Origin: Hofstenia miamia
Taxonomy: Eukaryota; Xenacoelomorpha; Acoela
DNA: 64,000 nt
Reading direction: 5' to 3'
Assembly (NCBI GenBank): GCA_004352715.1
Contig: SCFE01000058.1
Coordinates: forward strand, 1,068,380-1,132,379
Of this stretch, positions 26,140 through 36,966 are shown in pieces (within the stretch, counting starts at the first letter, position 1; every line of letters starts with the position of its first letter). The position numbers were made by a program, and so were the translations under genes. The notes under the pieces are model-generated. The model searched no databases. It was not told the origin of the DNA and saw only the letters and a list, made by a program, of their open reading frames with translations.

Positions 26140-26217
26140 CCACTGCGGCGTGCCGCTATGATTTTCTACAGCATGTCGGATCTCTGGAGATCCTCCAAAA
26201 CAGGGATCAATTGCCAT
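26140..26217 (-). CDS. Possible first coding exon (26 codons)
   Basis: A short island of higher GC reads ATG in good context (AAAATGG), 26 codons including MAIDPCFGGSPEIRHAVENH, and a TGG/GTAAGG donor in phase 0. Phase 0 would fit the phase-0 start of the ZMIZ exon at 18490, 7.6 kb downstream. No similarity to ZMIZ N-termini is recognisable, so it could be an alternative 5' exon, an exon of another gene, or chance. Confidence 0.25.
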
Positions 26218-26684
26218 TTTAATAATTTTTTGATTATATATACACAATTTTCTAAAATTACATTCAAGCACGTCCACCAATGGATTTCTCCATGCCTCAC
26301 GATTTCCAAATTTCTAATGGGCCTGGAAGAAACCTACTAGAAATATGGAAAAGCGGTTTGACAATTCTAAATTGACACTCGAATGTTTAAGGATAAACAG
26401 CATTATGTAAGGATGACTTGTAATAATTTTCACTACAGCAAAAATGCACATTAATCAAAACATCCAAACGTTGAAAATTAATTGAATTTCTGATGTTTGA
26501 TGTGTTGAATAGAAACCGATATTAGGAAAGAGCTAATGACATTCATTGAGAATATTTACAATATACTGCAAAACGTAAAACTACCTCAGCTATAAAGACA
26601 AGATCGTAATAAGTTGAAAGTACTTCCTTGTCCCAAAGGCAATTAGTTTATTGAAGGAAATATATGTGCTCTATTGAGATTTAG

Positions 26685-26747
26685 TTTCTATCTCACTAAC
26701 TTTTCACAGGAAACAGGTTCATTAACATTGTTGATGAATGAATATAT
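26685..26747 (-). repeat. 63-bp inverted copy of the 47.1-kb contig end
   Basis: These 63 bases are the exact reverse complement of 47104-47166, which abuts the 1-kb gap; part of the same match is at 57910-57937. At 26748 the sequence leaves the match and enters the subterminal zone of the transposon-like module. Confidence 0.9.
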
Positions 26748-26960
26748 ACCCATAAGAAAAATTCAAATTTGAATTTAATAAAAAATAATTGGAAATAATT
26801 GGTTTTCGAAAGCACTTAATTGGATATAATTGATTTTTCCAAGTATGTAATAAATTTTAATTGAATTGGCCAATTATAGCAGATATAATTGGAAATAATT
26901 GATATTTACAATTACATTCAATAATATAAGCAAAAAATCCAATTTAAACCAATTATGATT
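26748..26960. repeat. Subterminal repeats of the CACTA-like element
   Basis: The motif AATTGGAAATAATTG occurs at 26787-26801 and 26887-26901, with a variant (AATTGGATATAATTG) at 26819-26833 and further AATTG words between. Short clustered repeats just inside an element end are typical transposase-binding zones of CACTA elements; the zone starts where homology to 47.1 kb stops. The outer terminus does not start with CACTA, so the boundary is inferred. Confidence 0.45.
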
Positions 26961-27222
26961 TGCAAAACATAAAGTTTCTAATATAAAATACTATATTAGA
27001 ATTTTTTGATCTAATATTCATCAACAAAATTAACATTACTGTATTTTATTGTGGACTATTTAATATTTATTTTTGATATCATCTTTAATAATATATACTT
27101 AGTTATCATTTGTACATAGCTTGCCATATACATTACAATCTCATAAGAATGTAATACTTGTAATATAAATTCATAAAATAATAATTCATAGAAGAAAACA
27201 CTATAAACATGTTACAAAATAA

Positions 27223-29619
27223 CTACAAATTTAATTCTACATTATTGGGAGAAAGTAAAAAATAATTGTTCGAACAGACAACAGGTTCTTCTAGAAACTC
27301 GCATGGGGCAATCAAAAAACTACTGTCATTTGACACAATTTTCCATGCATCTGAATGTACAACTTCAACGTCAAATTTTTTTAACAAACAAAGTTTTTCT
27401 TCATTTCCTTGAATGAAGCACATAATTCTGGCAGGGAAATAACTGTTTCCAATTGTAAAAACAAAATATGAATCGTCATGCATGCGTGATATATTTGCGA
27501 TTGAACAGTGATACCTATTAACAATAGCTTTTTTATATAAAGCAAAATGGTCTTCAATGTAAGGCTTTAGATCTTCTGACAATAATGAAGAAGAAAACTT
27601 ATTAAAAAATTGAATCGAATTATTTAAATGTCCATATTTAGGATTGGAAAGATACTGCAGAATATTATTAACCATAGTGTTTTTGGAACTTTCAATCAAT
27701 TTTTGCTTGATATAATTTAAATGATATAAATTGGACAATGTTTGACCAGCATTTTTCGTTCCTTTAATAAGACTTTTAAAATTCCCAAGATTTGATTCAA
27801 AAGGAAAAGTGGAAGTAGTCCATAACGGACCATGCATCGCTACACTATCTACAAGATGAACAATTGCATGTACATTTGCGGCAGAGTGTTCTCTTCCATA
27901 TAATTTTTCGTATTCTTGAACAAATTGAACAGCTTTACACTTAGCAGTTTGAAGCAAGTCTTTAGAAATTGTTTTCTTCAATAATGAACGAATTAGAAAA
28001 GAGAATTGTAAAAAATGATCATAATACTGTTGTGGTAAATACTCTTCAAGCACTGATATGCCGTAGAATAAAAGAAAACTTCTAAATTCTGAAGCCTTGT
28101 AAAAACTTAGCATTGTAAAAGAGCGTGGGGCTCTTGTGACAAAACTTGGAGGGCGAATATTTAAAAGTTTTTTATCTAAAAGGGATCTCTTTCGAACAAG
28201 ATAGTAGTCTTTGTTTGCATTGTTCCCAAACCACAAATTTGTTAACATATATCTCATCACTCCAAGTAATACAGCATGTTGATAGTCTTGTGCAAACCCA
28301 AAGCATACATCAAAATAGGGTAGCTTATATAAGCAACTGTAGCCTTTGACACCAAAACTTGGTCTATTCGTACGTCTTGCGATTCTTGCGTCATTAACAA
28401 AACTTTGATGTGATCGGTTTTCACTTCTTGCATCGAAGTTCATTATATATCCTTTGTTTTTTCTAATGGAATTTCCTCGAGTTCTACACCAGCCACATCC
28501 GTAGAATCCATTGAAGGAAATCATGTTTTGGACAGCAGCACGTGCAGGTAAATCTGCTACACAAGATGTAACATATACAAAGCAGCGAAAAACTTTATTG
28601 CTAACTGATAAAGCCATTCCATTGTTCGCTAATGATTTCAAAGCGTCTACTATAGGTCTAAATAAGGTTGGCATGTGGGCTTTCTCGGTTCCAAACCATA
28701 AACCACACATTAAAACATAGCGACGTCTTAAACATGGAGGAAGTTCATTGATGATAAACTGAACAGGCCAAAAACTGTACTTTGATGATCTGTATATCGG
28801 AATACCATCAGTATTTATTTGTAACGTAATGAATTCTTTATCAACAAGATTCTTTAAACTTCTGTGAATTTGTCCATCGCAGAAATCCGATATAACATCA
28901 GATTGTTCATTGTGAAGAATAAGATGATTATAAAGTCTGCATTCTTCAAATAGAAACTTCAACTGTTTTTCAATGGAAAAATACATGAAAAACGGCAAAT
29001 TATCATTTGCTATTTTGTACTCTTTGCATTTGATATTTAAGCATCGATCAAGACATTCTTCTTTGCAGTTCTTGCAGTAGTAATGTCTAGAAGTTATATC
29101 ATCACCGAAAAAATCTTTACTCAATTTTAAAAGAGAATAAAAAGAAAGTTTTTGCAAAATATTTGGATTCGGTAAAATATTCGAAATAAAGTAGAGAATG
29201 CAAATTGCCAAATCTTTAGATAAACGTTTTTCTATATAAAACGTAAAAAAAATTGCGCAAAAATCCAATAGTTTTAAAGAGGAACCTTCGTAAAGGGAAT
29301 CATTTAAGTGTTCCCAATCACAACCGTTTGCAGTATCATCTCCTGAAAAAGTAGCTTCGCTTTCACTGGAAACGTCCACTAAACTATCAACTTCTGAGGG
29401 AATTTCTTCACTGCTATCAAAGAATATCTCTGGTTCTGTTTCAATATCACATTGATTAGAGTCTACAGATTGCATTGAAATTTCATCACTAGACAAATAA
29501 AATTCGGAGGATTTAGATATATTTAAATCAGAGTTCAAATGAAGTCTTCGTCTTCGAGTGCTGTAAGGTATGCTTTTATTTTTATATTGCTTGTATGTTT
29601 TTTTCAAATGTCGAGGCAT
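27223..29619 (-). CDS. Intact CACTA-like (Transposase_21/tnp2-like) transposase, 798 aa
   Basis: An uninterrupted frame from ATG to TAG without introns. The N-terminus is basic (RRRRL, residues 22-26), followed by a long acidic Ser-rich segment (about 30-110). A Cys cluster (CKNCKEECLDRC, 182-193) is a likely zinc site. The core has NTDGIPIYRSS (269-279) and FWPV, then LCxLWFG-like CGLWFGTEK, VADLPARA (355-361), FNGFYGCGWC (369-378), and near the end HLVDSVAMHGPLWTTSTFPFES (588-609). The last motif matches the tail region of tnp2-type transposases. Asp271, Asp356 and Glu608 are candidate DDE residues by position (inference). It is flanked by subterminal repeats on its 3' side and by a divergent gene 219 bp upstream. 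Intactness suggests recent activity or use by the host. Confidence 0.75.
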   Translation of the reverse strand: MPRHLKKTYKQYKNKSIPYSTRRRRLHLNSDLNISKSSEFYLSSDEISMQSVDSNQCDIETEPEIFFDSSEEIPSEVDSLVDVSSESEATFSGDDTANGCDWEHLNDSLYEGSSLKLLDFCAIFFTFYIEKRLSKDLAICILYFISNILPNPNILQKLSFYSLLKLSKDFFGDDITSRHYYCKNCKEECLDRCLNIKCKEYKIANDNLPFFMYFSIEKQLKFLFEECRLYNHLILHNEQSDVISDFCDGQIHRSLKNLVDKEFITLQINTDGIPIYRSSKYSFWPVQFIINELPPCLRRRYVLMCGLWFGTEKAHMPTLFRPIVDALKSLANNGMALSVSNKVFRCFVYVTSCVADLPARAAVQNMISFNGFYGCGWCRTRGNSIRKNKGYIMNFDARSENRSHQSFVNDARIARRTNRPSFGVKGYSCLYKLPYFDVCFGFAQDYQHAVLLGVMRYMLTNLWFGNNANKDYYLVRKRSLLDKKLLNIRPPSFVTRAPRSFTMLSFYKASEFRSFLLFYGISVLEEYLPQQYYDHFLQFSFLIRSLLKKTISKDLLQTAKCKAVQFVQEYEKLYGREHSAANVHAIVHLVDSVAMHGPLWTTSTFPFESNLGNFKSLIKGTKNAGQTLSNLYHLNYIKQKLIESSKNTMVNNILQYLSNPKYGHLNNSIQFFNKFSSSLLSEDLKPYIEDHFALYKKAIVNRYHCSIANISRMHDDSYFVFTIGNSYFPARIMCFIQGNEEKLCLLKKFDVEVVHSDAWKIVSNDSSFLIAPCEFLEEPVVCSNNYFLLSPNNVELNL

Positions 29620-29838
29620 TGTTATTGTCCCGTTAGCATAATTGATAAAGTTTATGTATTTAAAATTTTTTGATTAAATATAAAATGAATTTGGAATTTT
29701 ATATAATTAAAAGTGAGTTTAAAATTTTTGATAATATACATTAAAAAATTAGATTAAATTTTGGACGCAATTTCAAATAGCTACCTCACATCATTTTTTG
29801 AAATTACTGAAACTATTCCATTACATATCCATTTGAAA
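29620..29838. promoter_or_regulatory. Divergent intergenic region
   Basis: 219 very AT-rich bases between the start codons of the transposase (minus) and the spliced gene (plus). By position it should hold both promoters; no specific element is recognised. Confidence 0.4.
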
Positions 29839-30995
29839 ATGTATGCGTGTGTTGAGTTCGTGAATGATAAGCCTGTTGCTTTTGAAGCATTGGCATTATG
29901 CCACATTCGAACAAAGGTAAATATTGTTAAAATTATTTTTTTTGAATGCTTGATTGTAAATATACAATCAACTCAGTGCAAATAGCGATTATAAAAACGT
30001 TTATGATTATGTAATATATAATGTAAGCTGTCGTTTTAACCTGTTATGTAAAGGCAAAATGTAAAATCTTGATAAATCATATAATCTATCAAATAATTTC
30101 ATAACTCAAAAATAGTATTTGAACTTGTCTTCCTCGATTTATTCTATAAGGCCCGTTGCACACTGCTGTTAAGGTAACTCTATATAGATCGCTCTTGACT
30201 TTCCTCTAGCTTGTACATAAAGTGTCTATGGCTAGTGAATTTAGATGGATATCGTCAATTTGGATGTTGATAAACAAATGCGTCTTATCCTTAATACAAT
30301 TTACGAATATGTAACTTTGATATGGTTTAACATATAATAAGCACACGAGTTAAAAACGTTAGCTGAACTTTAACTTAGCAATTAACTTAACGGCTGTGCG
30401 CGACTGGGGTAAGAGTAGGGCTCATGTTAAATTGCCAAGTTTATTTTTACATAAATTTACATTTTAATTTGCAGGAAATTAGAAAAGCACATTTTAGGTT
30501 GGACAAATCTTCTTGTCGACTATTCCTGATTCAAAAATTAATGATTTAATTTTGCAAAGGGAATTTGAAGGACGGTATAATCGTGTGTGGCACAATGTTG
30601 CTATTCGTAGCATAGGTACCAGGCAGCAAATGAGTATGCTGGCAGATGAACTTGCAACTAAGGCGGCGCAACTCTCAGAGGCTGAGCGTCAGAAGGTGGC
30701 TTCACCTGCTCTTCAATGCCGCAGCAGAAAACGTCTTTACATTACAGCATCAGATTATGGTAATTATACATTGAAATAAACGTGCAATTAGATATATGCG
30801 TATCAAACGTGACTTTGTTTAAGAATAATACAAAAATTTAGAATCAAGCAGCGATGATGATTCTGCCAAACGACCATGCTTGCCACTTGAGGTGACAGAA
30901 AGAGAATCCGAAATTCGCCAATATAGTGAGCGGATTGAGCAGCTTTCTGCAGAGAAGCGGCAAAACATAGATGATTTATCTGTGCTGCAATCAAA
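29839..30995 (+). CDS. Spliced gene divergent from the transposase, function unknown
   Basis: Three exons are inferred: 29839-29916 (ATG, MYACVEFVNDKPVAFEALAL; donor AAG/GTAAAT), 30498-30759 (acceptor ATTTTAG; donor G/GTAATT) and 30842-30995 (acceptor AATTTAG; donor AA/GTAAGT). Phases 0 and 1 match at both junctions, and one frame runs through 164 codons, leaving phase 2 for a missing downstream exon. The product has a small N-terminal segment, a stretch rich in charged residues (ELATKAAQLSEAERQ), an acidic-basic junction (ESSSDDDSAKRP) and a probable coiled coil (EIRQYSERIEQLSAEKRQ). I do not recognise the family. As neighbour of a CACTA-like transposase it may be the element's second gene; the 3' end is lost toward the (TA)n tract and gap. 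Confidence 0.5.
29917..30497. other. Intron 1 of the divergent gene
   Basis: AT-rich sequence between the proposed exons 1 and 2. An alternative acceptor at 30474 opens a frame that stops quickly, which is why the acceptor at 30497 is preferred. Confidence 0.45.
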
Positions 30996-30999
30996 GTAA

Positions 31000-31045
<46 letters not shown>
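31000..31045. repeat. (TA)n microsatellite
   Basis: About 22 uninterrupted TA units directly after the third exon's donor. Reading frames through it encode only alternating Tyr-Ile. Confidence 0.95.
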
Positions 31046-31048
<3 letters not shown>

Positions 31049-31405
31049 TTTATACATATTTTTTAAAAAAATAATGAGAAAATTAATTCAATCTGATAAA
31101 GTTGAAGCTGCTGACCTAAAGATTATGCCTTTAAAGCTGTATGCACAATGGATTTAGCTGCAAGGTGATTGACTTGCGTCTGAGCAAAGAGAATTCGCTT
31201 CCCTTTAATTTATTCAACTATTTTAATGGTTTTTTGAAGCTTACTTTATGAAAAATTTTAAGGTGATAATGTAGTTCTTTTACAGGAAAAAAAATTGGCG
31301 GCGCAAGTTTTAAATTTGAAAATTGAATTGTAAAACTATTACTACGACAGAAATGATAGAAATATTCAAAACTTCCTAAATATATCGAGAATAGTAGGAT
31401 TAATA

Positions 31406-32609
31406 ATGTACATAGAAAGGCAATGGGACAAAAATAGGTCAAGAAAATTTATTGAAATAGCTGAAAAGGATATAGAACTCTTAGTTGTTGTTTGTCGACT
31501 TGCCTACATTCCAGGTGGATTTCCAGATGTAAACATATACTTGTCACCGAAACCTAGTAAAAAGAGATCGCAGTCAATCAACGCAAATTCAATTAATTTT
31601 TGTATTGTAAAAAATTTCCACGTGCTTTAATATATGTGATTGGTGATGCCAATCAGAAAAATTTTATAGATCTACAATGTTTTAATTTTGAAAATTCCGT
31701 ATATAAACTTACTTTTATTCCCTCTTTATCAGAACTTGATTTTGCATGCGTCACAAAAGCGGACTATTGCGATATTGATATAATGCCCCTTTTGGAAATA
31801 AAAATTAAATGTCAACTAAGTCAGATATTAACTTCAGAATTTACTTTAGCTACAAAGTACTAACAGAGTAATTCAGTCAAACAGTGGTAATACCTTTGAT
31901 CAAAAGAAAATAATATCTTTACTGAGTGAATCTAATTGAGATGATTTATTGAGAGAGGAAAGTATAGTCGGAAAATTAGAACACTTAAAATTTTTGGTGA
32001 TTCTTCAAAAGAAATACGTAAATAATGGAGATAAGACCTCATTAAGTAGTGTTCATAGAAATATCGTCCAAAAAGAGTCAGGGTTACAAAAGGAAGTTGA
32101 AAGAAGAGCAAACCAACTAATATAAAAATAAATATAAATGAAAATAAAGATATCCATAAGGATAAACTTCGTGGATCCTGTAAGATATCCCATGGCATTC
32201 CAAATGTTTCTGAATACAGAGTTCAATTACAGCTCTTTAGTAAAATTAAAATTAACGCATTGCCTTATTTTTCAGAGATCCCTATTTGGATTTATAAGTA
32301 TATTTCAATCGAAAATTATTTGCTTAAGTCTTCAATAGGTGTTTTGACAATTCGATATACCCTGAAAATGCAAATCAGTAATCTTCAAGATTGTGCTAAA
32401 TCAAATATCAAAAAAAAATTCAAAGAAATTTTGTTCGATCACTGTTACACCAAATTTAGCACGAATTTTAGATAGGCGTGTTTATGATCTATACATTAAA
32501 AATATGCAAAATACTTTGGTTGATCATCAATTTGCATATGAATCTAAAAGAGGTACAACCGATGTATTGCTATATACAATTAATTATATATATATATATA
32601 TATATATAT
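31406..32609 (+). pseudogene. Non-LTR retrotransposon (LINE) relic
   Basis: Fragments in shifting frames follow the order of a LINE ORF2. 31470-31860 resembles an endonuclease domain (VVVCRLAYIPGGFPDVNIYL; VIGDANQ in place of GDFN; then a region like FPTRG..LDLVFTN and DIDIMPLLE like the end of the nuclease). 32230-32610 resembles the start of reverse transcriptase (KINALPYFSEIPIW; ITVTPNLARILDRRVYDLYI, compare RPISVTPILSR; VDHQFAYESKRGTTDVLL, compare QFAYR..RSTTDAL). Frameshifts and stops separate the parts, and the RT catalytic region falls into the gap. A CR1/Jockey-like clade is a guess. Confidence 0.7.
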
Positions 32610-33609
32610 NNNNNNNNNNNNNNNNNNNNNNNNNNNNNNNNNNNNNNNNNNNNNNNNNNNNNNNNNNNNNNNNNNNNNNNNNNNNNNNNNNNNNNNNNNN
32701 NNNNNNNNNNNNNNNNNNNNNNNNNNNNNNNNNNNNNNNNNNNNNNNNNNNNNNNNNNNNNNNNNNNNNNNNNNNNNNNNNNNNNNNNNNNNNNNNNNNN
32801 NNNNNNNNNNNNNNNNNNNNNNNNNNNNNNNNNNNNNNNNNNNNNNNNNNNNNNNNNNNNNNNNNNNNNNNNNNNNNNNNNNNNNNNNNNNNNNNNNNNN
32901 NNNNNNNNNNNNNNNNNNNNNNNNNNNNNNNNNNNNNNNNNNNNNNNNNNNNNNNNNNNNNNNNNNNNNNNNNNNNNNNNNNNNNNNNNNNNNNNNNNNN
33001 NNNNNNNNNNNNNNNNNNNNNNNNNNNNNNNNNNNNNNNNNNNNNNNNNNNNNNNNNNNNNNNNNNNNNNNNNNNNNNNNNNNNNNNNNNNNNNNNNNNN
33101 NNNNNNNNNNNNNNNNNNNNNNNNNNNNNNNNNNNNNNNNNNNNNNNNNNNNNNNNNNNNNNNNNNNNNNNNNNNNNNNNNNNNNNNNNNNNNNNNNNNN
33201 NNNNNNNNNNNNNNNNNNNNNNNNNNNNNNNNNNNNNNNNNNNNNNNNNNNNNNNNNNNNNNNNNNNNNNNNNNNNNNNNNNNNNNNNNNNNNNNNNNNN
33301 NNNNNNNNNNNNNNNNNNNNNNNNNNNNNNNNNNNNNNNNNNNNNNNNNNNNNNNNNNNNNNNNNNNNNNNNNNNNNNNNNNNNNNNNNNNNNNNNNNNN
33401 NNNNNNNNNNNNNNNNNNNNNNNNNNNNNNNNNNNNNNNNNNNNNNNNNNNNNNNNNNNNNNNNNNNNNNNNNNNNNNNNNNNNNNNNNNNNNNNNNNNN
33501 NNNNNNNNNNNNNNNNNNNNNNNNNNNNNNNNNNNNNNNNNNNNNNNNNNNNNNNNNNNNNNNNNNNNNNNNNNNNNNNNNNNNNNNNNNNNNNNNNNNN
33601 NNNNNNNNN
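32584..33609. other. (TA)n tract and 1-kb assembly gap
   Basis: A (TA)n run at 32584-32609 is followed by exactly 1000 n (32610-33609), then another (TA)n run to about 33630. The round length means the true distance is unknown. Confidence 0.95.
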
Positions 33610-35905
33610 ATATATATATATATATATATAAATTTATTAGCTATTTAAGTTAAGATTACTTTCTTTTCTGTGGGGTATTTTGATTTTAGAATAAAATCTT
33701 AAAATATTTTACTTTTAGAAATACTAATGAAATTAGATGAGCATAGCTACGGCTACCTTGTAACACATAAACTAATAGTGATAAATTTTTGCACAATAGA
33801 ACAATGTAAAATGTTAGGCATATTATGAGTAATATTTAAATATAATTTTCTCTTTTTATTCAAATTCAACACCATGCACCGACTCCAAATCCAAAAGCAA
33901 ATTTGTGTCATATCAAAATTCTGCACAATTTTTTTTAATTTTGGTATTTATTCGTTTTAGCGAAAGCTTTACATTTTCGAATTGGTTTTGATTTGCTTGA
34001 ATTTTATTAACATACTTAATAATATTGATTGAAATGGAGAGTAAGCACTCATTCATATCATTAATTGAAAATTGTGTAATTTGCTTAATCTTATACGATT
34101 GATCTATTTTGTAGTGCATAATGCAAAAATATCTGAGAAACACAACTTCCTATTATTAAAGGGTAATTTGAAATTTGAACAAATATGTACTGAGTTTTTA
34201 CAAATTGCACAAATTCTATGTTTCATTTCTTGAAGTCCGTACATAGTGATGAATTTAATAAATTGAAAATTCAATAGTATTATGGCCTCCCTAGTACCCA
34301 ATTATGCACTTCTACATTGAGCCCCCTCTAAAAATTTTTTTCTGTATCCGCCCCTGTCATACACCTGTAATGATGCTCAGATTTTGAAAAATGTTTTATG
34401 TAGAACGTATTTTTTCAAGCTATTCTCACGAATTGATTTTTATTTGCATTGACTATATCAATTAGTATTAAACCAAGAGTCAATATTAATATCAACATGG
34501 ACGTTTTGTTTTTAACTATCATATTTTTTAATTGTGTTACAAGATGTTCGTGTATGAGAGGAAAATTGACTTTGTCTGAGAATTGTAAACTTATCTGGAC
34601 ACTCGTCTGATCTATACAATATGGCTTAATATGGATATTCATCCCATTGCAATTTCCTCTGTTATAAAATATGCATGTAAAAGCGAATAAGGTCAAAATG
34701 TTTTTTCTGTCAAAAACATTAAAGAATGAAATAGTCGAATTTTGGTATTATTTATTATGGTTTATAAAAAAGAAGGCTACAATATATTTTAAGTCAAAAT
34801 AAGATGCGAATCGACTATTTATTTTCTAAATTTCTTTATTTTTATGAAAATCCTTATCAAAATTTGATTTCAAGATAAACTAAATGTTCTAATGCTATTC
34901 TTGAATAAAATAATTGTTTTTCTTTTGAAATTTTGCAATTTGTAGATAGTACTTCGTAACACGTTTTAAGCAATACATGCTACGTTTGAGGTCGTTTTAA
35001 TTTTATCGTTAGGTCAAAATAAGGTCAAAACACTAATTTTTTGTACCAAAAATAATCACTCTAGTAATCTAGTTATGTAATAGTGAATTGTTAATCGGTA
35101 AGATGAGGTTTCTCTATATTTCATTTGAATACGTTTGATTTCAACACTTTTTAGAGGTAGTAATTTCCCTGAGATTTTCCAATTCATTAATAAAGCTTTT
35201 ATGGGGTGTTGACATCTTTAATTTATTCATCGTCATACTTGTAAATTGATATAGCTATAAATTATTCATTTCAAATTTTTCACTAATTGCTCTCTAAATA
35301 GAATTACAGGATATTTATCAGCAACGCAATATCAATATTTTTACAGTTCGTTCATAGTTTCAGGCTTTCAATTTTTTGGTTTTGGTCCATTCCATTAGTG
35401 GTTCCATGAAGCCCCAACCACAAAATTCCACGACTCCATAAACGCAATTATTTGAATATTGTTGTTAGGTGAATCCTCAAATGATTTATCTAGCTCCTTT
35501 TCTAATGAACTCCCCATTATTTGCAATTCATATAAAAAACAGCAAAATCAATTGCGTTTTGAATTTAATTATGAAGTATATTTATTTTCGAGGCTGCAAA
35601 GTGTGTGTAAACTTTTACGCCACATCACATCGCAAGATATTTTTCCAGCCTCCCAAAACAGCAAATATTTTTCAAATGTGCAATTGGTTCTGTTCACATC
35701 TCTGGACATAAATCCCTTTCGTTATGTATTTTCAGGATATCATTTTCCAAGTAAATGGTGTTCGATATCACGCATTTTTCATTTAGGGACCGATGTTTAC
35801 ATACTTTCTCATTATCTCCTCGGTTATACTTGGATATAGTTATTGCCTAACATGAAAACTTGTGAATACCACAATATATTAAACACTCGCCTGAAGCTGC
35901 TAATT
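33610..35905. other. Non-coding start of contig
   Basis: AT-rich sequence without supported genes. At 34315-34356 it carries GAGCCCCCTCTAAAA and CCGCCCCTG, whose complement CAGGGGCGGATACAG looks like a hAT-family terminal repeat; the partner end is not visible. A 126-codon open frame at 35459-35839 has no recognisable domain. Confidence 0.5.
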
Positions 35906-36606
35906 GTTCATTGGGTTAGAATAATAGCTTGTTACACTGCTGTGGGCTTACTATTTGACGTTAGCAAAGTATTTGTTTAAAGCCAAATGATTGCTATAAA
36001 TCAGGACAGTGCTATTCCATGTAAATCCGTAAATTCCAATCTTTCTAAACTATTATATGCACTATTTGTTTTACCTTCGCCTGTTAATAATTGACGCTTT
36101 CCATTGATTAAAAACTATTTACGTCATTGTGCGACTCACCAATGAAATGTGTCGCAAAAACATAACTAATCAGCACAAAACCTACAATTCCTATGGAGTT
36201 TGCGATGTTGCTTTGGGATGTTGCTTTGGGAAGGTTTTCACTGACGCGTACTAATTACTGTAATTAAAACTCTAATCAATGCGTAAGACATAATTTTAAC
36301 AACTCAACCCACGTTTAATAATTACTTTCTTTTCAGTTTTTTTTCTATGTAAAAAACTTTCGCAAACTACTGAATTGATTCTGAAGGTGTTTTGAAGCAT
36401 GCTTTAAATGTTTTTTTAAAAATGTTTTTACAATTTTAAAGCGCTTTGCAGTTAAACTGTATCCATTTGAATGCGCATAGCTAGCAATATGAATAAAAAT
36501 TTTGATTTTTTAAATTTAGGTTGGAAAGAAAATAACTCCTGTTTATAGAGACATATAATTATTGAAAAAATTTCGACATGATATCATCATTTATCACTTT
36601 ACTTTA

Positions 36607-36813
36607 TCAATTGAATTCGGGCTTCCTGGCTTTAATAACAAAACAGACAAAATAATATTTTGCAAAACGATTGTATTTTTGATTGTCTAGAACATTACTA
36701 TTAGTTTTTAGTATAAACATTCCAAATGTTTCATCACCCTCTGCAGCTCTGAAGTGCTTTTTCTCAATGTCTGAGATGCTTTTCATTAGCAGGCCTTTCT
36801 TGACCGTTTGCAA
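36607..36813 (-). other. Small open frame, 68 codons, uncertain
   Basis: The minus strand reads TVKKGLLMKSISDIEKKHFR, then GDETFGMFILK, ending in KARKPEF-N and a stop. Composition looks protein-like against the AT-rich background, and an upstream open extension adds nine codons. There is no upstream ATG or clear acceptor; the first ATG is internal. The copy at 48867-49073 encodes the same residues. No family is recognised; it may be a pseudo-exon. Confidence 0.2.
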
Positions 36814-36966
36814 AGTTACTTCAGTAATTATTATTTCATTTCAGAGACTTTTCACTTTACCTTAAGTAAACGGATGTAAGTTTTCTTCATGGGGCCTTAG
36901 TATTGATGCAATCCACGAACGAAAAAATTGTACTGGTATTTAATACCAAATGTTAATTTACAAAAA

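Noticed and set aside
27223-29619. Assignment of the transposase to hAT or Harbinger families.
   Set aside because: The NTDG, DLPARA and PLWTTSTFPFES motifs fit tnp2/Transposase_21 better than hAT (no hATC-type end) or Harbinger (length and motif order differ).
32393-33653. Long open frames of about 400 codons across the gap.
   Set aside because: They consist mostly of n and (TA)n; only the first part has LINE reverse transcriptase similarity. The same applies to frames spanning the other gaps.
35459-35839. 126-codon plus-strand frame.
   Set aside because: Composition follows the AT background; no motif, and an overlapping frame is also open.
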